From Marasmius tenuissimus (lineage: Eukaryota; Basidiomycota; Agaricomycetes; Agaricales; Marasmiaceae): a stretch of 64,000 nucleotides of DNA. The translations under genes and the position numbers were made by a program. The stretch covers positions 992,001-1,056,000 of the forward strand of contig JAQOTA010000059.1 in the NCBI GenBank assembly GCA_029532415.1, in the 5' to 3' direction. This document shows, piece after piece, positions 35,793 through 47,640 of this stretch (its first letter is position 1; each line of letters opens with the position of its first letter). The notes under the pieces are model-generated. The model ran no database searches. It was given only the letters and a program-made list of their open reading frames with translations, and was not told where the DNA came from.

Positions 35793-37670
35793 ATGCGCTT
35801 CAAGTTATTGGCTCTGACCCTCCAGCTTGGCTTCGTCTTCGCTGACCTACGTGGTGACTTTTCTAAAGCTGGGATTACAGCGTATCTTCCAGGGGATAAC
35901 CAATATGCAGGAGCTTCGAGGGCATGTACGTATTGTGCTTTATTGAACAGGGTATTCGAGCTGATGGTGTTGAACCTTTACAGTCAACACACGCTTCACG
36001 TTCAAGCCAGCTGCTGTCGCGTATCCCAAAACAGCTGAAGATGTCTCGAAGGTCATGCAAATCGCACAAACCAATAACTTACCTGTTTCTGCCCGAAGCG
36101 GTGGTGTACGTGCACCGACTGAAAAACAATACGTGCGCTAACGCGAATGAAAACAGCATAGCTATGTCGCAAACGGCTTAGGAGGAAAGTCAGGAGTGCT
36201 TGTTGTCGACATGGCAAACATGAAGGCGATCACCGTCAACTCCAACACGAAGATTGCAACAATCGAGGCAGGAAACAGGTTAGGAGACGTTGCGAAGGCT
36301 TTGAACGCAGCTGGGCGAGCTATGTCCCACGGAACCTGTCCTTATGTGGGGATTGGTGGACACGCAAGTACGTTTCAGACTCACCGCGAGAAACATCTGA
36401 GTCTAACGATTGAGTCGTGGCTTAATAGCTTATGGTGGATATGGCTTCGCGTCGCGAATGTGGGGTCTCGCACTTGACAATATTCAAGGCCTCAATGTCG
36501 TACTCGCGAATGGGACAAGGGTTTACGCGTCACCGACTTCTCAGACTGACCTCTATTGGGTACGTCCGTTAAACTTTCGTGCGGTCACAATCTCCTGAGA
36601 CTTCATTTAGGCATTCCGAGGTGCCGGGCCTTCGTTCGGTATCATTACTTCAATCGATTCAACGACTTACGCTCAGCCACCGTCATCGTTAATCTTCTCC
36701 TACGAATGGAACACTCTCACCGCCCAACAAGCATCATCCGCCTTCCAGGTTTACCAATCCTACCCCAAACAGAACTCCCTCCCCGGAGAGCTTGGCCTCG
36801 AAATGGTACTAGGGCAAGGCTCGCGTCAAGGGAGAGTTTCCCTCACCCTTTCGGGAGGTTACTACAAGTCCGATGGGCGTACCGGAATCCAGAACTTGAT
36901 GGGCCCCTTTGTTAAGGCTTTGGGTCTCCCCAATCCTGATTCACAGCACATAGATGGTGATGGGTCATGGATCGACAGTGTCCGAATTTTGGCTGAACCC
37001 GATGGTGGATTGGATATGAACGGCCCGGATATCACGGACACTTTCTATGCCAGATCTCTTCTCGTTCCGGACAGCGCACCCCTCACCAAACAAGCTACGG
37101 ATAACTTCATGAGCTACCTGGCTAACCAAGGGTCTAGTGTGCAGAATTTGGTAAGCTTGGGCGATCTTCTCTCTTAGATAGTTTGCTAAAAGGCCCCCAG
37201 GACTACTGGTTCATCGGCGTCGGACTCTGGGGCGGTCAAAACTCCAAGATAAGCACTGTGAGCTCTACCAGCACCTCGTTTGCGCGACGAGATGCGCTGC
37301 TCGTTATGCAAGTGTACGCGTCTTCAGGAGACAGAACACCATTCCCTCAGAGCGGGTTTACGTTCATTGACGGTACGCGAAGTACCCACATCGGGGCTCA
37401 CAGGCTGATAATACCATTTCTTAGGCGTATTGAATTCCATGATATCCTCGATGCCGAGTACTTGGAACTATGGGGGTTACATAAACTACATTGAGGACCG
37501 CCTAAGTGATTGTAAGTGAATGTTCTTCTCTTTTGAGACAGAATGCTGATACTGGAAGGACAGGGAAACAACGATATTATGCAAGCAATTACCAACGACT
37601 ATCGTCCATTAAAGGGCAAGTAGATCCCCGAAATGTGTTTTCAGCGCCATTTGGGGTGACAACATCGTAA
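35793..37670 (+). CDS. Secreted FAD-linked oxidase, BBE/GOOX-like (AA7 type)
   Basis: A signal peptide (MRFKLLALTLQLGFVFA) is followed by a PCMH-type FAD domain: KPAAVAYPKTAEDV, NNLPVSARSGGHSYVANG, GVLVVDMANMKAI, GTCPYVGIGGHA, YGGYGFASR and FRGAGPSFGIITS. His in SGGHS and Cys in GTCPYVG are the two residues that carry bicovalent FAD in berberine-bridge and glucooligosaccharide oxidases. The C-terminal BBE segment (YINYIEDRLSDW|KQRYYASNYQRL, VDPRNVFS) is recovered only by splicing an intron after GATT near 37511, and the gene ends at TAA 37668. Expected chemistry is oxidation of a carbohydrate or alcohol with release of hydrogen peroxide outside the cell; the substrate is not readable from sequence. 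Confidence 0.9.
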
Positions 37671-37972
37671 TGTCGGAGCAATGAGAGACCTCCCCATTCC
37701 CAGGGTTGGAGGTCTTCCCCCACAGTGCTTGCATCCACAATCCAAATGAATTAGTAGCGAAGGTTACGACACTGGTACATATCCATAGTCCAAACATTAA
37801 CCGAAAACAAACGAGAGCAAAGTAACCAAACTATCGATAGCAGAAGTGAGCAGATACCTAGTACATATTACACGATTATCCAGAACGTATTCGTTCCACT
37901 TTTGTTCCTCATGAGAGACTATACCGCCTTCGGGGTATACATGCTGACGGCGTCTGGAATAAGGGGCGTGTG
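37671..37972. other. Convergent 3' region, no separate gene
   Basis: This lies between convergent genes. A minus-strand open stretch (37797-37982) could be a last exon of the gene on the right if an intron at the RQ|V site is used. I do not commit to it. Confidence 0.4.
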
Positions 37973-39663
37973 CTATGAGCATGGGAGGGTCCGACCGTGA
38001 GCAGGAAGAGGTCTCACCTGTCTCGTACTATTGGCTTTCCTTTCAGCATATTCATCCGGATACGGTCTCGAGCTCGCCATACTCAATTGACCTGTAGATT
38101 TGGTAGTGTCCGATCCCGAATATGCATGACTTTCGAGATCCAAGGTTACGGTTTGGGTTTGACCACGCGACCTCGTCATTGTTGAGAGGGAAAAGGACGG
38201 AACTCCCCCAGGTCTGCTCGGCGGCGGAGTATCAACACCCCAGGTGGTGCCCGTTGTAGACAATTCTGGTATGCTGAAATGCGTAACTGAGTCGGACGGT
38301 GCCCCGGAGGAGACCCAATAGAGAATGAGGGCGTTTAGAGTGACCTAGTGGAAATTATGATGAGTGTGCGGGGGTAACGAAAAGATCCGGAGACGTACAT
38401 CTAGCACACAACTTGTCATACACACCCAATCCAATTCATGCCCTCCCATTCCAATAAGGACTATCGTATTTGACTGCAACCCGACCGTCAACTTTGACCG
38501 ATTAGAGAAGCCTTAGATAAACTCACAGCAAACAATGTCAGGCCCAAAATAGCTCCTCTAGTCAGGAAAGATCAGTGACAGTACTTGAAAGATATCGTGT
38601 AGGCGACGTACATGAGCGTCCTTTTCGCCACCAGCCTCAACCCAGGATTCATCAGCTTCCGCTTGTACAATGGCCACAGGAACATGAACGTGAAGAAGAG
38701 GTTTTGTATGACGTCGTATACGACCAAGGGTATCGACCTATTCACTCAGTTCGTCAGTCCCGATATCTGAAAGCTTCCAATAGTTGTCGAGAAAGTAACG
38801 CACACGAATTGCCTGAATCCTATCACGCATGCACCGTCCTCCGTAATTGCAGTCCATCTTCCTACAAGGAATAACACGTCGATTGCCACATAACCGAGCT
38901 GTACGAAAAGGCAGATTTGGTACACGCGGGTTTTCAGGCGGGGAGTGCGGAAGCCATCGGACCAGACGATGTACACCTGTGAACACAGATGTCAGTATGC
39001 TGAGGGAGAGGACAAAGGTAAGGGTACCGACTTTTTCTACGAGGAAGGCGTATATCAGAACCTAAGAAATGCAAATGGGTGAGTACTCCTGTCTCATACA
39101 GCCATAGTCAAAGAAGCGCGAGCCAAAGCTCACCTTGCTGCTGCCCTGAAAGAATATACAAACGAAAATCGCCACGGAGCAAATGACGGAGTCGTAACTT
39201 GTTCCGACACCAGTGAGCAAGAATCCAGCTGGTCGTGTCAATCCGATATTTTGATTGCCGAGTTCAAGATGATAGAGAAGAGGATTGGCGGTAAATGATG
39301 GCTCCGGAGATCCTCGACAAGGAACTCACAAAGTAGCACGAAAAGCCATCTGCACGATTGAGATTCAGCAAAGGCTCACGAAATAGCTGAAAGTGGTACG
39401 CACGAGTCAACCAAGACCAGGAACATGCATACTTTCCCCCAGGTGAGCGCTTTCACCTCGGACCGTTTGAAGGAGGATATGGGGGTCCGTCTCGAGATCA
39501 GGAAGCAGAGAATGGAGCTGAACGGTATCAGACGGGCTCCCATTGGATTTATGGAGGTAGCGACTCACCAACCAAACAGATGTATAAAACTCGTCATCAT
39601 CTGCAAGGATCTATAGTATCCCCCCGAGTGGTTTGAAAGCAACCCGGCTCCATCGATGGCCAT
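37973..39663 (-). CDS. Seven-helix membrane protein of the second family, copy 2
   Basis: This is the inverted paralogue of 32611-34433. It begins MAIDGAGLLSNHSGGYYR, then IPFSSILCFLISRRTP and VKALTWGKVCMFLVLVDS. The third exon (WLFVLL) splices to SGFLLTGVGTSYDS through an intron ending ACCAG, matching copy 1 residue for residue in spacing. Then follow GSSKVLIYAFLVEKVYIVW, TRVYQICLFVQLGYVAIDV, DGACVIGFRQF, IPLVVYDVIQNLFFTFMFLWPLYK and LDWVCMTSCVLDVTLNALILYWVS. The tail is Ser/Thr-rich (TPPPSRPGGVPSF) and ends at TAG 37973, or slightly further left if an extra intron is spliced. Ligand and function are unknown. Confidence 0.78.
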
Positions 39664-40899
39664 CTCAAAGAATGAACGAAGGATGAACGAGGAAGAAAAG
39701 AGGGGAAGGAGTTGTTGCGATTACCCCAGGGGCATATGGGCAGGCAGGTGGGGATGGAAAAGATCCCCGAGACCGCAACTTATAAGGAACCTCGAGGTAT
39801 TGAGATCTCAGATGTCTCTATTGAATGAATGGAACCCACTCGCTTCATCTCTTTACGCCATGACTACCTTCGGCGCCTGCCGGGGTCTCAATACCAATCG
39901 GAAGCTGAGACGATCAAGTAGGGGCTTCAATAGTCCTAAATTGAGGTTGGGAATGTACAGAACCATAGCAAGAGAGAACGGGAAGTGTTTGGATCAGCGG
40001 TGACTGAGTTTGGGAACGGGGATAACGACTAGGTCTTCGTGGAAGATGGGAAACAAGGATGGCATTGATCATTCAGCTGCCAACAACGGCAGTCACGTGG
40101 TGGCTGAGAGTTCTCACGCCGCTCACACGTTCAGCCTACACAGGCCCCTGTGGAGGTTTTGCTGAGCCCCTGGGACTTTCAGTAGCGAGTTGAAGAAGCT
40201 TTCTTGGCTTTATCCTTCATGGTTTCCTCAAGACAGCTCGATCTATCTGCTACCAGCAGTAGCGGCGGAGATTCGGAGCGTAGTCAGGAAGGAAACAAAT
40301 TAAAGGACCCTGGCTCTGCAGTTGTTAGTGATCACAGAATGTCAACGGCATTCGAAATGTGGTAGATACAGATCTTCCCACATCACGCAGGGACGCCCTA
40401 GTCGCTGACTTTGCTCTGGTGGAGCAGGCACAAGGTCGAATACTTGGGCTCAGAGTTACTAGCAATCTTCACAATTGGTCGCGTTGGGTACATATTGTCC
40501 GATTAGAACCCTAAATGTCTAAAAGTGGCGGATTTAATTGACTATTGAGATGTGCGCGTTTGGGGGCCATATGCAGCCACTACGAACCGAATCTCGACGA
40601 GCGTCTAAGCTCCAGCTCGTGGGATCCTCGAAGGTCTCGGGAGATTAGAGGTGTGGCTATCTGGTCTTTTATGAGGTATTTTCTGCCACGAAACAACCTT
40701 CCAAAGCTGTAAACCTCCGCCTTCAGCTTCACTCCAGCTTCGCCCTCCATTTGCTTGGTATGTCAGTAATGCCGGCAGGCAGTCTCGGAACCGGGAGTCG
40801 GCATTTTATTTACGGGTAAAAAGCGCCTCGGTCTGATTCAATACCACGACCACCACGACAGGTTGGCAAGCCGTCCGCCCTTCTCGCTTTCAATTATCG
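39664..40899. other. Divergent promoter region, no gene
   Basis: This lies between two divergently transcribed genes. A TATA-like CTTATA on the minus strand lies near 39778. No coding structure is supported. Confidence 0.45.
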
Positions 40900-42298
40900 A
40901 TGGATGTATTCGAGCAATTGTTGACAAATGGAGGAAGATTCGTGAAAACGGTGGATATGCACACTTCGGGGGAGGCAAGTTCATATTATCCCGCTCATCT
41001 TTGATCGAGGCTTACAAGAGTTCTGACATATTTGTGCAGCCCACCAGAATCGTTGTATCTGGGTACCCTGAACTCGAGGGAAACACGCTCCTTGAAAAGC
41101 GGAGATACGCGAGTGAAAATGTCGATTATATTCGAAGACAGTAGGTGTCAATTAGGACCTACTATCTACGGTCGCCGCTTCGTATGTCAATCAGATACTT
41201 ATCATGATTCGCGTCTTATATAGGCTGATGCTCGAGCCCCGGGGACACGATGGGATGTATGGGGCCATCCTAGTCCGAAATACGGAGTTGACTAAGTCGG
41301 GAGAAACTGACATTGGGGTGCTTTTCTGTCATAACGGTGCGCTTTAGCGACGCCACTAGTGCACTACGCTAAAAGTGACTGACGGAATTCTCACATCGCC
41401 GTCAGAGGGTTACTCTACAATGTGTGGACATGCAACCCTGGCGCTAGGCCGATTTTTGGTAGACACCCACGATCTCAACGTGTTCCCCGCTCGAAAATCG
41501 CTCCCATACACCGCCGAGTCAGGGATGACTACGATTCGACTGCACGCGCCCTGTGGTGTTGTGCGCGTCAGCGTACCGACGACGGCAGACGGCAAACAGG
41601 CTGATGGGACGAGGCCAGCTCGATTCGTATCTGTCCCTAGTTTCGTGTCCAGGAGAGATTTGGACTTGTGGATCGCACATGAAGATACATGGGACACGAT
41701 GAAGATCGAGCAACCTGATCGCAATGGTGGATTCACAATACCGATCAGTGTTGCATACGGAGGAGCGTTCTATGCCATCGTATCCGCTCGACACCTTGCT
41801 CTCGACTTGAACCTTTCTGAGCTTGAGGACCTCCAAGAGGCGGCTCGGAGCATCGCAGGTAAACTGAGGGTGGACGATCAGTCTCGTTACAAAGGAGAGC
41901 TCTTCCAACATCCCACAGAGACTGATATCGGATTTCTGTACGGTCTAATAATCACCGACAAGTCGAACGACGAGATTACTTCAGGGAAAGAGACGGGTCT
42001 GTGTTTCTTCGCGGGGTCCCAGATTGACCGATCCCCCACCGGTTCAGGCGTTTGTGCCCGTGTTGCTTTGGCGGTAGAAGTTGGAGCCCTGAAGATGAAT
42101 GAGTGGCAGACATACGACTCTCTGTGGAGCAAGAGGTCTGAGGGAGATGGATTCAGAGGACGGGCTGTTGAGCGTCTCGAAGACGGAAGCGTATTGGTGG
42201 AAGTCGAAGGACGTGCTTTCTACACTGGCGCCTCCAGCTTTGTAACCCCTGAACCATCTGACATTCTTGGTAAAGGTTTTGTGCTATCAAAGCCTTAG
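40900..42298 (+). CDS. trans-3-hydroxy-L-proline dehydratase-like (proline racemase family)
   Basis: Exons 40900-40974, 41040-41140, 41224-41336 and 41406-42298 give 393 residues. Family motifs are VDMHTSGE|PTRIV, LEPRGHDGMYGAI, EGYSTMCGHATLALGRF with the first catalytic Cys, and DRSPTGSGVCAR at the second site. A Cys/Thr pair instead of Cys/Cys is the signature of trans-3-hydroxyproline dehydratases rather than racemases. Such an enzyme removes water from trans-3-hydroxy-L-proline to give pyrroline-2-carboxylate. The first intron (40975-41039) starts with GC: GAG|GCAAGT, a classic GC-AG donor; using it restores the SGEPTR motif. The gene is adjacent to a convergent sugar-type transporter. 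Confidence 0.88.
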
Positions 42299-42400
42299 TT
42301 GATTTGCGTATAGGACAACATCATATGTACAAAGCTAGCTTGGTTCTAAACATTACATTTTCGTATCCTTGACGATATTATTCGTCTCCGTAAGTGGGTA

Positions 42401-44336
42401 TCATGACCTTGAATCGTTGCTTTCAATATGCTCCTCGCTGCCCTTTCCTTTCTCTGAAACTGGGGCCTCGAGGTCCCGACGTGCAAGCCAAGATCTATCC
42501 AAGCTTGCCTTCACTGCGTTAGGTTGCAGGAACAGGAGATCAATCTCTTCCAGTGAAAGACGAGACGTCTAGAAAGAAAGAAGGGGAAAGTCAAGGAGTT
42601 AGTGAGAGCGGTCAACGGAATCGAAGCAGCCGTACCTCAGGATACATGAAGTACACGAGGGGAACAAACAGTGCATTGGTGGCGACGAAGATCAGATACG
42701 CTTTCCATTGCTATGTAGGAGGAAAGACGATCGTTCAGTATGTACACGACGAGAATGGACACCTGAACAACTCACCAGACGGTTCAAAATAACGGGAGTA
42801 ATCATCACAATCGTAAAATTCCAAATCCAGTTCGATGAAATTCCAATCGCCGTACCCTTTGCTCGTGCGTGGAGGGGTAGAATTTCGGGGACGTAGACCC
42901 ACGGGATACAATTCGGCCCGGCACCGAAAACGAACTGGTACAAGAAGAAGAACGCGACGGATGCCGACGCTGTGGCTTTCTCGACGTCGGTACCCTTGAA
43001 GCTGAGAAGTGCAGCCACACAGGCCATGCAGATGGCGAGCAGGAAGGAGCACCACATCATTGGTCCGCGACGGCCCATTTGGTCGAGGAAGAATGAGGGT
43101 ATAAGGGACCCGACGGGAAACATGATGTTGATGCAGCCACCGAGGATCAAGGCCATGTCGCGAGAGAGTCCGACATTTTCGGTGAGGGCTTTGGGAAGGT
43201 AGTAAACGATAAGATTGATGCCACCGACTTGGCTATAAGAAACGTTAGACCGACGATATCATCGAAAAAAACTGGGTCCGTACTTCATGAACTGCATGCC
43301 CCAAGCTAAGAGAACACGTCTACCGGTTTGTACCGAGTCACGCTGGAGGAGATTTCTCCATCGGAACGAGTTCTCCTCCTCGAGTCGCATCGCCTCTTTG
43401 ATGTCCTCGGCTTCCTTGACTACTTCCTTGTCACTGGGCGAGAGGTCGTAAACCTGGCAAAGCACTTGGATAGCTTCCTGTTCGCGACCTTGCTGGAACA
43501 ACCAACGAGGTGACTCCGGTACCCCGAATATGAGGATGCTAACCACGATGGTGAAGAAGATCTGGCACGCAATAGGAAGCCTCCAAGCGACGGATGCGAT
43601 TGAGGAAGTCGGAGAGACGAAGTTCATGCCATAGTCCTAAAGATCTTCAGTCAAAGCTGCATGGCGATATACCGAGAGCACTTACAAACCAGTACGCGAT
43701 AACAATACCGATTCCAACAAACATAGGCTCTGACGCAACAATGCGGCCACGATATTCAGGTTTGCAGAGTTCTGATTGGTACATTGGAACGGTAGATGTC
43801 TCCATCCCTGTCCCGAAACCGGTTATAACACGCGCGATGATAACATGTGGCACAGAGTATGCTTTAACGTGAAATCAGAATCGGATCAGTATGAGCGTGG
43901 CATTGATTCCCCGCACTCACCAGTCGCCTGCAGTACCGCCCCGACCGTGATCAAAGCCATAGCCAACCACATCGCGCGTCTTCGACCCAGCCAGTCTCCG
44001 AGAATGAACGTGAGGATACACCCCGTAAAGCAGCCCAGATTGTATGACGAGACTCTGGTAATTCGCAGCTTAAGACATGTCCCTGGCGAGAGCTTCTCTG
44101 TTTCAAGCACTTACATGATCCCCTCTTTGGTGTCATTTGGATGACCGAACGTTTCCCCTATGCAGAAAGTGGTCAGTCAACTCGACAAAGAAAGTAGAAC
44201 AGTACTCACTGAAATCTTCGTTCCCTATGATCCCGCTGAATACTCCTTGGTCATAACCAAACAAGATGAAGGCAGCCGAACACGTCGCTGAAATCGCAAG
44301 CTGCAACGGCCTTCCTCTTTTGAACCAGTCAAGCAT
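42401..44336 (-). CDS. MFS sugar-type transporter
   Basis: This is a twelve-helix major facilitator of the sugar porter family. The start MLDWFKRGRPLQLAI leads to FGYDQGVFSGIIGNEDF in helix 1. It continues with GDWLGRRRAMW in loop 2-3, RVITGFGTGM, YQSELCKPEYRG, VPESPRWLFQQGR before the central loop, QVGGINLIVYYLP at the helix 7 sugar-site region, DQMGRRGPM in loop 8-9, and PETSRLSLEEIDLLF at the end of helix 12. The usual PETKG is PETSR here. The tail is short and acidic (SEKGKGSEEHIESND), with TGA at 42401. It sits in the plasma membrane and probably works as a proton symporter or facilitator. The substrate could be a hexose, disaccharide or related polyol. It is convergent with the dehydratase. 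Confidence 0.9.
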
Positions 44337-44417
44337 CACGAGAGTTGGCGCAGGCGAGAAAAAGAACTGGGCGCGCGGGAGCGAATTGGATGGTATTCTT
44401 TTGTACCTCCCAACGCG

Positions 44418-44425
44418 TTTTTATA
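44418..44425 (-). promoter_or_regulatory. TATA box of the MFS transporter
   Basis: Minus strand TATAAAAA lies 82 bases upstream of the ATG at 44336. Confidence 0.55.
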
Positions 44426-45180
44426 GACTACGGCCTCCCATCCTTCCCGCATCACCTCGCGACCAAAAAGAAGTGCTCCACAGTGACAATGCCGAGCATG
44501 GGGTTAAGCGAGACCCTAATCAAATTTCTCCTCAGCTCTCGCGTAGAGATATCCGATGAAAGGGGATCTTGGCAGCGCTCTGACCTGGATGTCCGGTTCG
44601 TAAGAGCTGGTCAAAATACGGGCGTAGGGTGCTTTTCTGCCTCCGAATCTGCTTCAAAATAATCCAAATTTAGATTCCCAGCAACAGTAGGGTGTGGCGT
44701 GGCAAGAGAGGGCCTAAGAAGGATTTGAAGCCAATTTCAGCGAAAGATGAAAGGAGGTCGAGAACAAATCGAGAAGGAGGTCAGCTGGCCCTACGTCATG
44801 ATCAATGTTGAACTGCCGGAAGTTGATTCTCCCGGCGGACCGGTCATGGGCTGCCTTCGGCCCTAACCAGCCCAAACCCTTGCCAAACCCCAGGCTCAGC
44901 GCTGCCCAGCCATCTTTTCTCCTACGAGTTCCAATAGGTTTCAATCCACTCATAGCAACACCTTGAGCAACGGGATGGCTCAAAAGAGCGTCAAAAAATT
45001 GAGAAACCCAGGAAAATAGCAACAAAGAACTTATAGTATTAGAAGGGAAGTCAACTTCGCTGAGTTTACAGTAAGATATACTTAGTAATCAAGATCGAAT
45101 TACTATTTATACCCAGCTGTTTGGGCACACAATGTACGGTTCTTTAGCCTGAACTTCGAAGTGCCCTACCCTGCCCTACC
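44426..45180. other. Divergent intergenic region, no gene
   Basis: This lies between the transporter and the dioxygenase. A TATTTATA-like motif near 45104 could serve the dioxygenase. The frame at 44714-45025 lacks support. Confidence 0.45.
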
Positions 45181-46698
45181 ATGTCGAATCCTACAAAAAA
45201 CTTCTCTAGTATCCCTGTCATTGACCTCTCGCTCTCAGCCGACCCAGAAAAGAAACCTCAGTTCCTCTCGCAATTGCAAGATGCCCTCATCAACGTCGGC
45301 TTTCTCTACCTGAAGAATACCGACAGTATTGTTGAAGACCGTGTCGTCGATGAGGTCAAAGCTTACCTACCAAAGTTTTTTGGCCTGCCGCAAGAGGAGA
45401 AGGATAAGATCGTGATGGAGAATTCCCCGCATTTCATGGGGTACAACCGGCTCGGGTCAGAGTTGACGAAGGGAAAGACAGATTTGAGGGAGCAATTTGA
45501 CTTTGCTACACCCCACACGTCGAGGTGGAAAGTTGGAGATCCGGAGTATTACAATGTGTGGGGCCCATCACAGGTACGCTGATATGCAACTTCCGGATCA
45601 GTCAGGTGAATTTCCGGACTGACAGTGATCTGTTGGCAGTATCCGGACGAGCAGGCTTTACCTGGGTTCCACAAGACCCTCGAAACTTACCTCGCCCAGA
45701 TGTGGACACTGGTCAAGGAACTCATTCAACTTGTAGCAGAGGCCCTTGGATTACCTCGCGACGGCTTCTCCCGATTCTTTGACACGGATGAGAGAATGCA
45801 ATGTTTCGGGAAGCTCGTTCGATATCCGACTGTCGGGGGAAACAACTCGGCGAGCCAAGGAGTTGGGCCTCATTTTGACCAAGGCTTCTTGACCATCGTA
45901 AGTGTCTTCCGAAGATCGGTGGTTCATGCGTTCCCAATCCCTGGGTACCCCTATATAGCTCCTTCAAGCCTCCGACCATCCAGGATTGCAAGTGCAAAAT
46001 TTGGCGGGAGAATGGATCGACGCTCCTCCCGTTCCAGGCACATTTGTTGTGAGTCTAGACTTTACTCGACAGGTCCGTACATATCCTGTGAATTCTGACG
46101 AAACAAATTGGATTTCAGGTAAACTTCGGTCGTGGGCTTGAGTTCGTGACAGGTGGAACTGTTCGAGCTACTTGCCATCAGGTCATATCACCGCCCGATA
46201 CGTTCAACACTCCAAGATATTCGGTTCCGTTCTTCCAAAGCATCGATATGCATGCAAAACTTTCGGACCCGCACTATAAACTCGAATGTGCGTAACTTAC
46301 TCTACAGTGATTTATCTCGTGACGGTATAAAACTTTTACCCCAGTACCCGACGAGACCCTCCGTTTGCGAGACGAAAGAGGGAAGCTTGTTGATACCGAT
46401 GGTGGGTTGCGTACATCCCCTCCAACTCAATTTGCCGCACACGATGGTGTGTGCCTAACGTTCTGACTCATTTCAGCTGTAAACTTCACAGAGTTCGCCA
46501 CAGAACCCTCAGGGCAGGTAGTGTTGATTGGTCGGATCAAGTTCGTACCCTTTACGCCTCTGATACTACCGTTGTTGACTTCTCGTCGGTGATAGGAGTC
46601 ATCCGAATGTTGGGGCGAAGCACTATCCCAAACTATTTGGGAGGTTGTTCCACGGTGGCATTCCGACGGAGTTTCAGAACGGCGTTAAGGTCCAGTGA
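45181..46698 (+). CDS. 2-oxoglutarate/Fe(II) dioxygenase, isopenicillin N synthase-like
   Basis: The N-terminal DIOX_N region is clear: SIPVIDLSLSADPEK, LQDALINVGFLYLKN, FFGLPQEEKDKI and HFMGYNRLGSE. The 2OG-Fe(II) core is spread over short exons. VGPHFDQGFLTI supplies His and Asp, LLQASDHPGLQVQNL and WIDAPPVPGTFVVNFG follow across introns, GGTVRATCHQVI supplies the distal His, and RYSVPFFQS supplies the Arg and Ser that bind 2-oxoglutarate. The C-terminal exon reads SHPNVGAKHYPKLFGRLFHGG and ends FQNGVKVQ with TGA at 46696. All metal and cosubstrate residues are present, so it should be active; the substrate is unknown. Its neighbours suggest, but do not prove, a role in amino-acid or amine metabolism. 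Confidence 0.88.
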
Positions 46699-46907
46699 TC
46701 ATAAAGCACTGTAATAGTAGGCGGTCGGTCATCGATCGGTACAAATGTAATATTGAAGCTGAAGAATCTATGTATTCCTGCCACCCGGGAAATTGGTATA
46801 ATCTCCTTCTCCGGCCATCTTCAGCAAGTCGTATGGGATTGAAAGAGTTGAGGTCAAACAAGGAAACCCATCACTACGGGCCCATATAATGCCTGACAAA
46901 GCCGTAA

Positions 46908-47639
46908 TTATTTTCCCGACACATCAGATGTCGAGGATGGGAAGGGAGACAACTGATAGCTCATCGAATACCAAGGCCGAGCACCGTGCGCTACTTCGCT
47001 CTCCCCAAGAAGCGTGAACCCCGCCTTGCGGTACAAAGGGATAAACTCTTCGTGGGCAATCAGTAAGATACGTTCGTATGGAACTGAACCGGTGCGCCGA
47101 GCTTCCTCCAATCGAGCAATGTACTCCTTTAGTAGACGCAACGCAATTCCCTGCCTGCGGTGGTCGGAAGACACACAGACAGAATGTATGCATACGGACG
47201 TCGCGCCTGGAACGTGTTTTGACATGGATTCATGGGTCAGCGTTTCTCCGTTCGCGAGTGTTGAGCAAATATAACCAATAATACGTCGTCCACCGCCGGC
47301 GTTGGGTAGGAAGCAGCCGAGAAAGAGGTCTCCAGCATTGGACTGGCGGTATCTGGGTCGTTTGAGAACGATACTGTATGCAATGCCTGGCTCAAGACTC
47401 ACTCGAAAGAGGGAAGAGTAGCGGCCTCATCCTCGGGGTAGCCTGGAGATCGTTCCACAATCGTAAATACGATCATGAATTTCTGGCAAGTCATTAGAAT
47501 ACTCACTCGCCGTCTCAATGGCTATAGCGTCTTTCAGGTCTGTAGATGACACCAAATCGAAAAAGATCCCTTCAGCCTGCATCATCGCTCGTATTCCGGG
47601 AAGTCTGGTAAGAAGAGGACCTTGTGTATCAGCGATCAT
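46908..47639 (-). CDS. GNAT N-acetyltransferase, fungal arylalkylamine type
   Basis: Three exons (47507-47639, 47403-47442, 46908-47352) give 205 residues. The tiny middle exon encodes GYPEDEAATLPSFE. Motifs of the fungal arylalkylamine acetyltransferase group are YRQSNAGDLFLGCF, IGYICSTL, ETLTHESMSKHVPG, the acetyl-CoA binding SVCVSSDHRRQGIALRLLKEY, ERILLIAHEEFIPLYRKAGF and HGARPWYSM. It should transfer acetyl from acetyl-CoA to an aromatic or other primary amine in the cytosol. The ATG at 47639 is the first in this frame; an internal ATG pair (MMQAEGIFF) could be the true start. It is convergent with the dioxygenase, about 200 bases apart. Confidence 0.87.
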
Positions 47640-47640
47640 C

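Noticed and set aside
39281..39350. Apparent frameshift in the inverted 7TM gene
   Set aside because: An intron from GTGAGT to ACCAG restores the frame exactly as in the paralogue.
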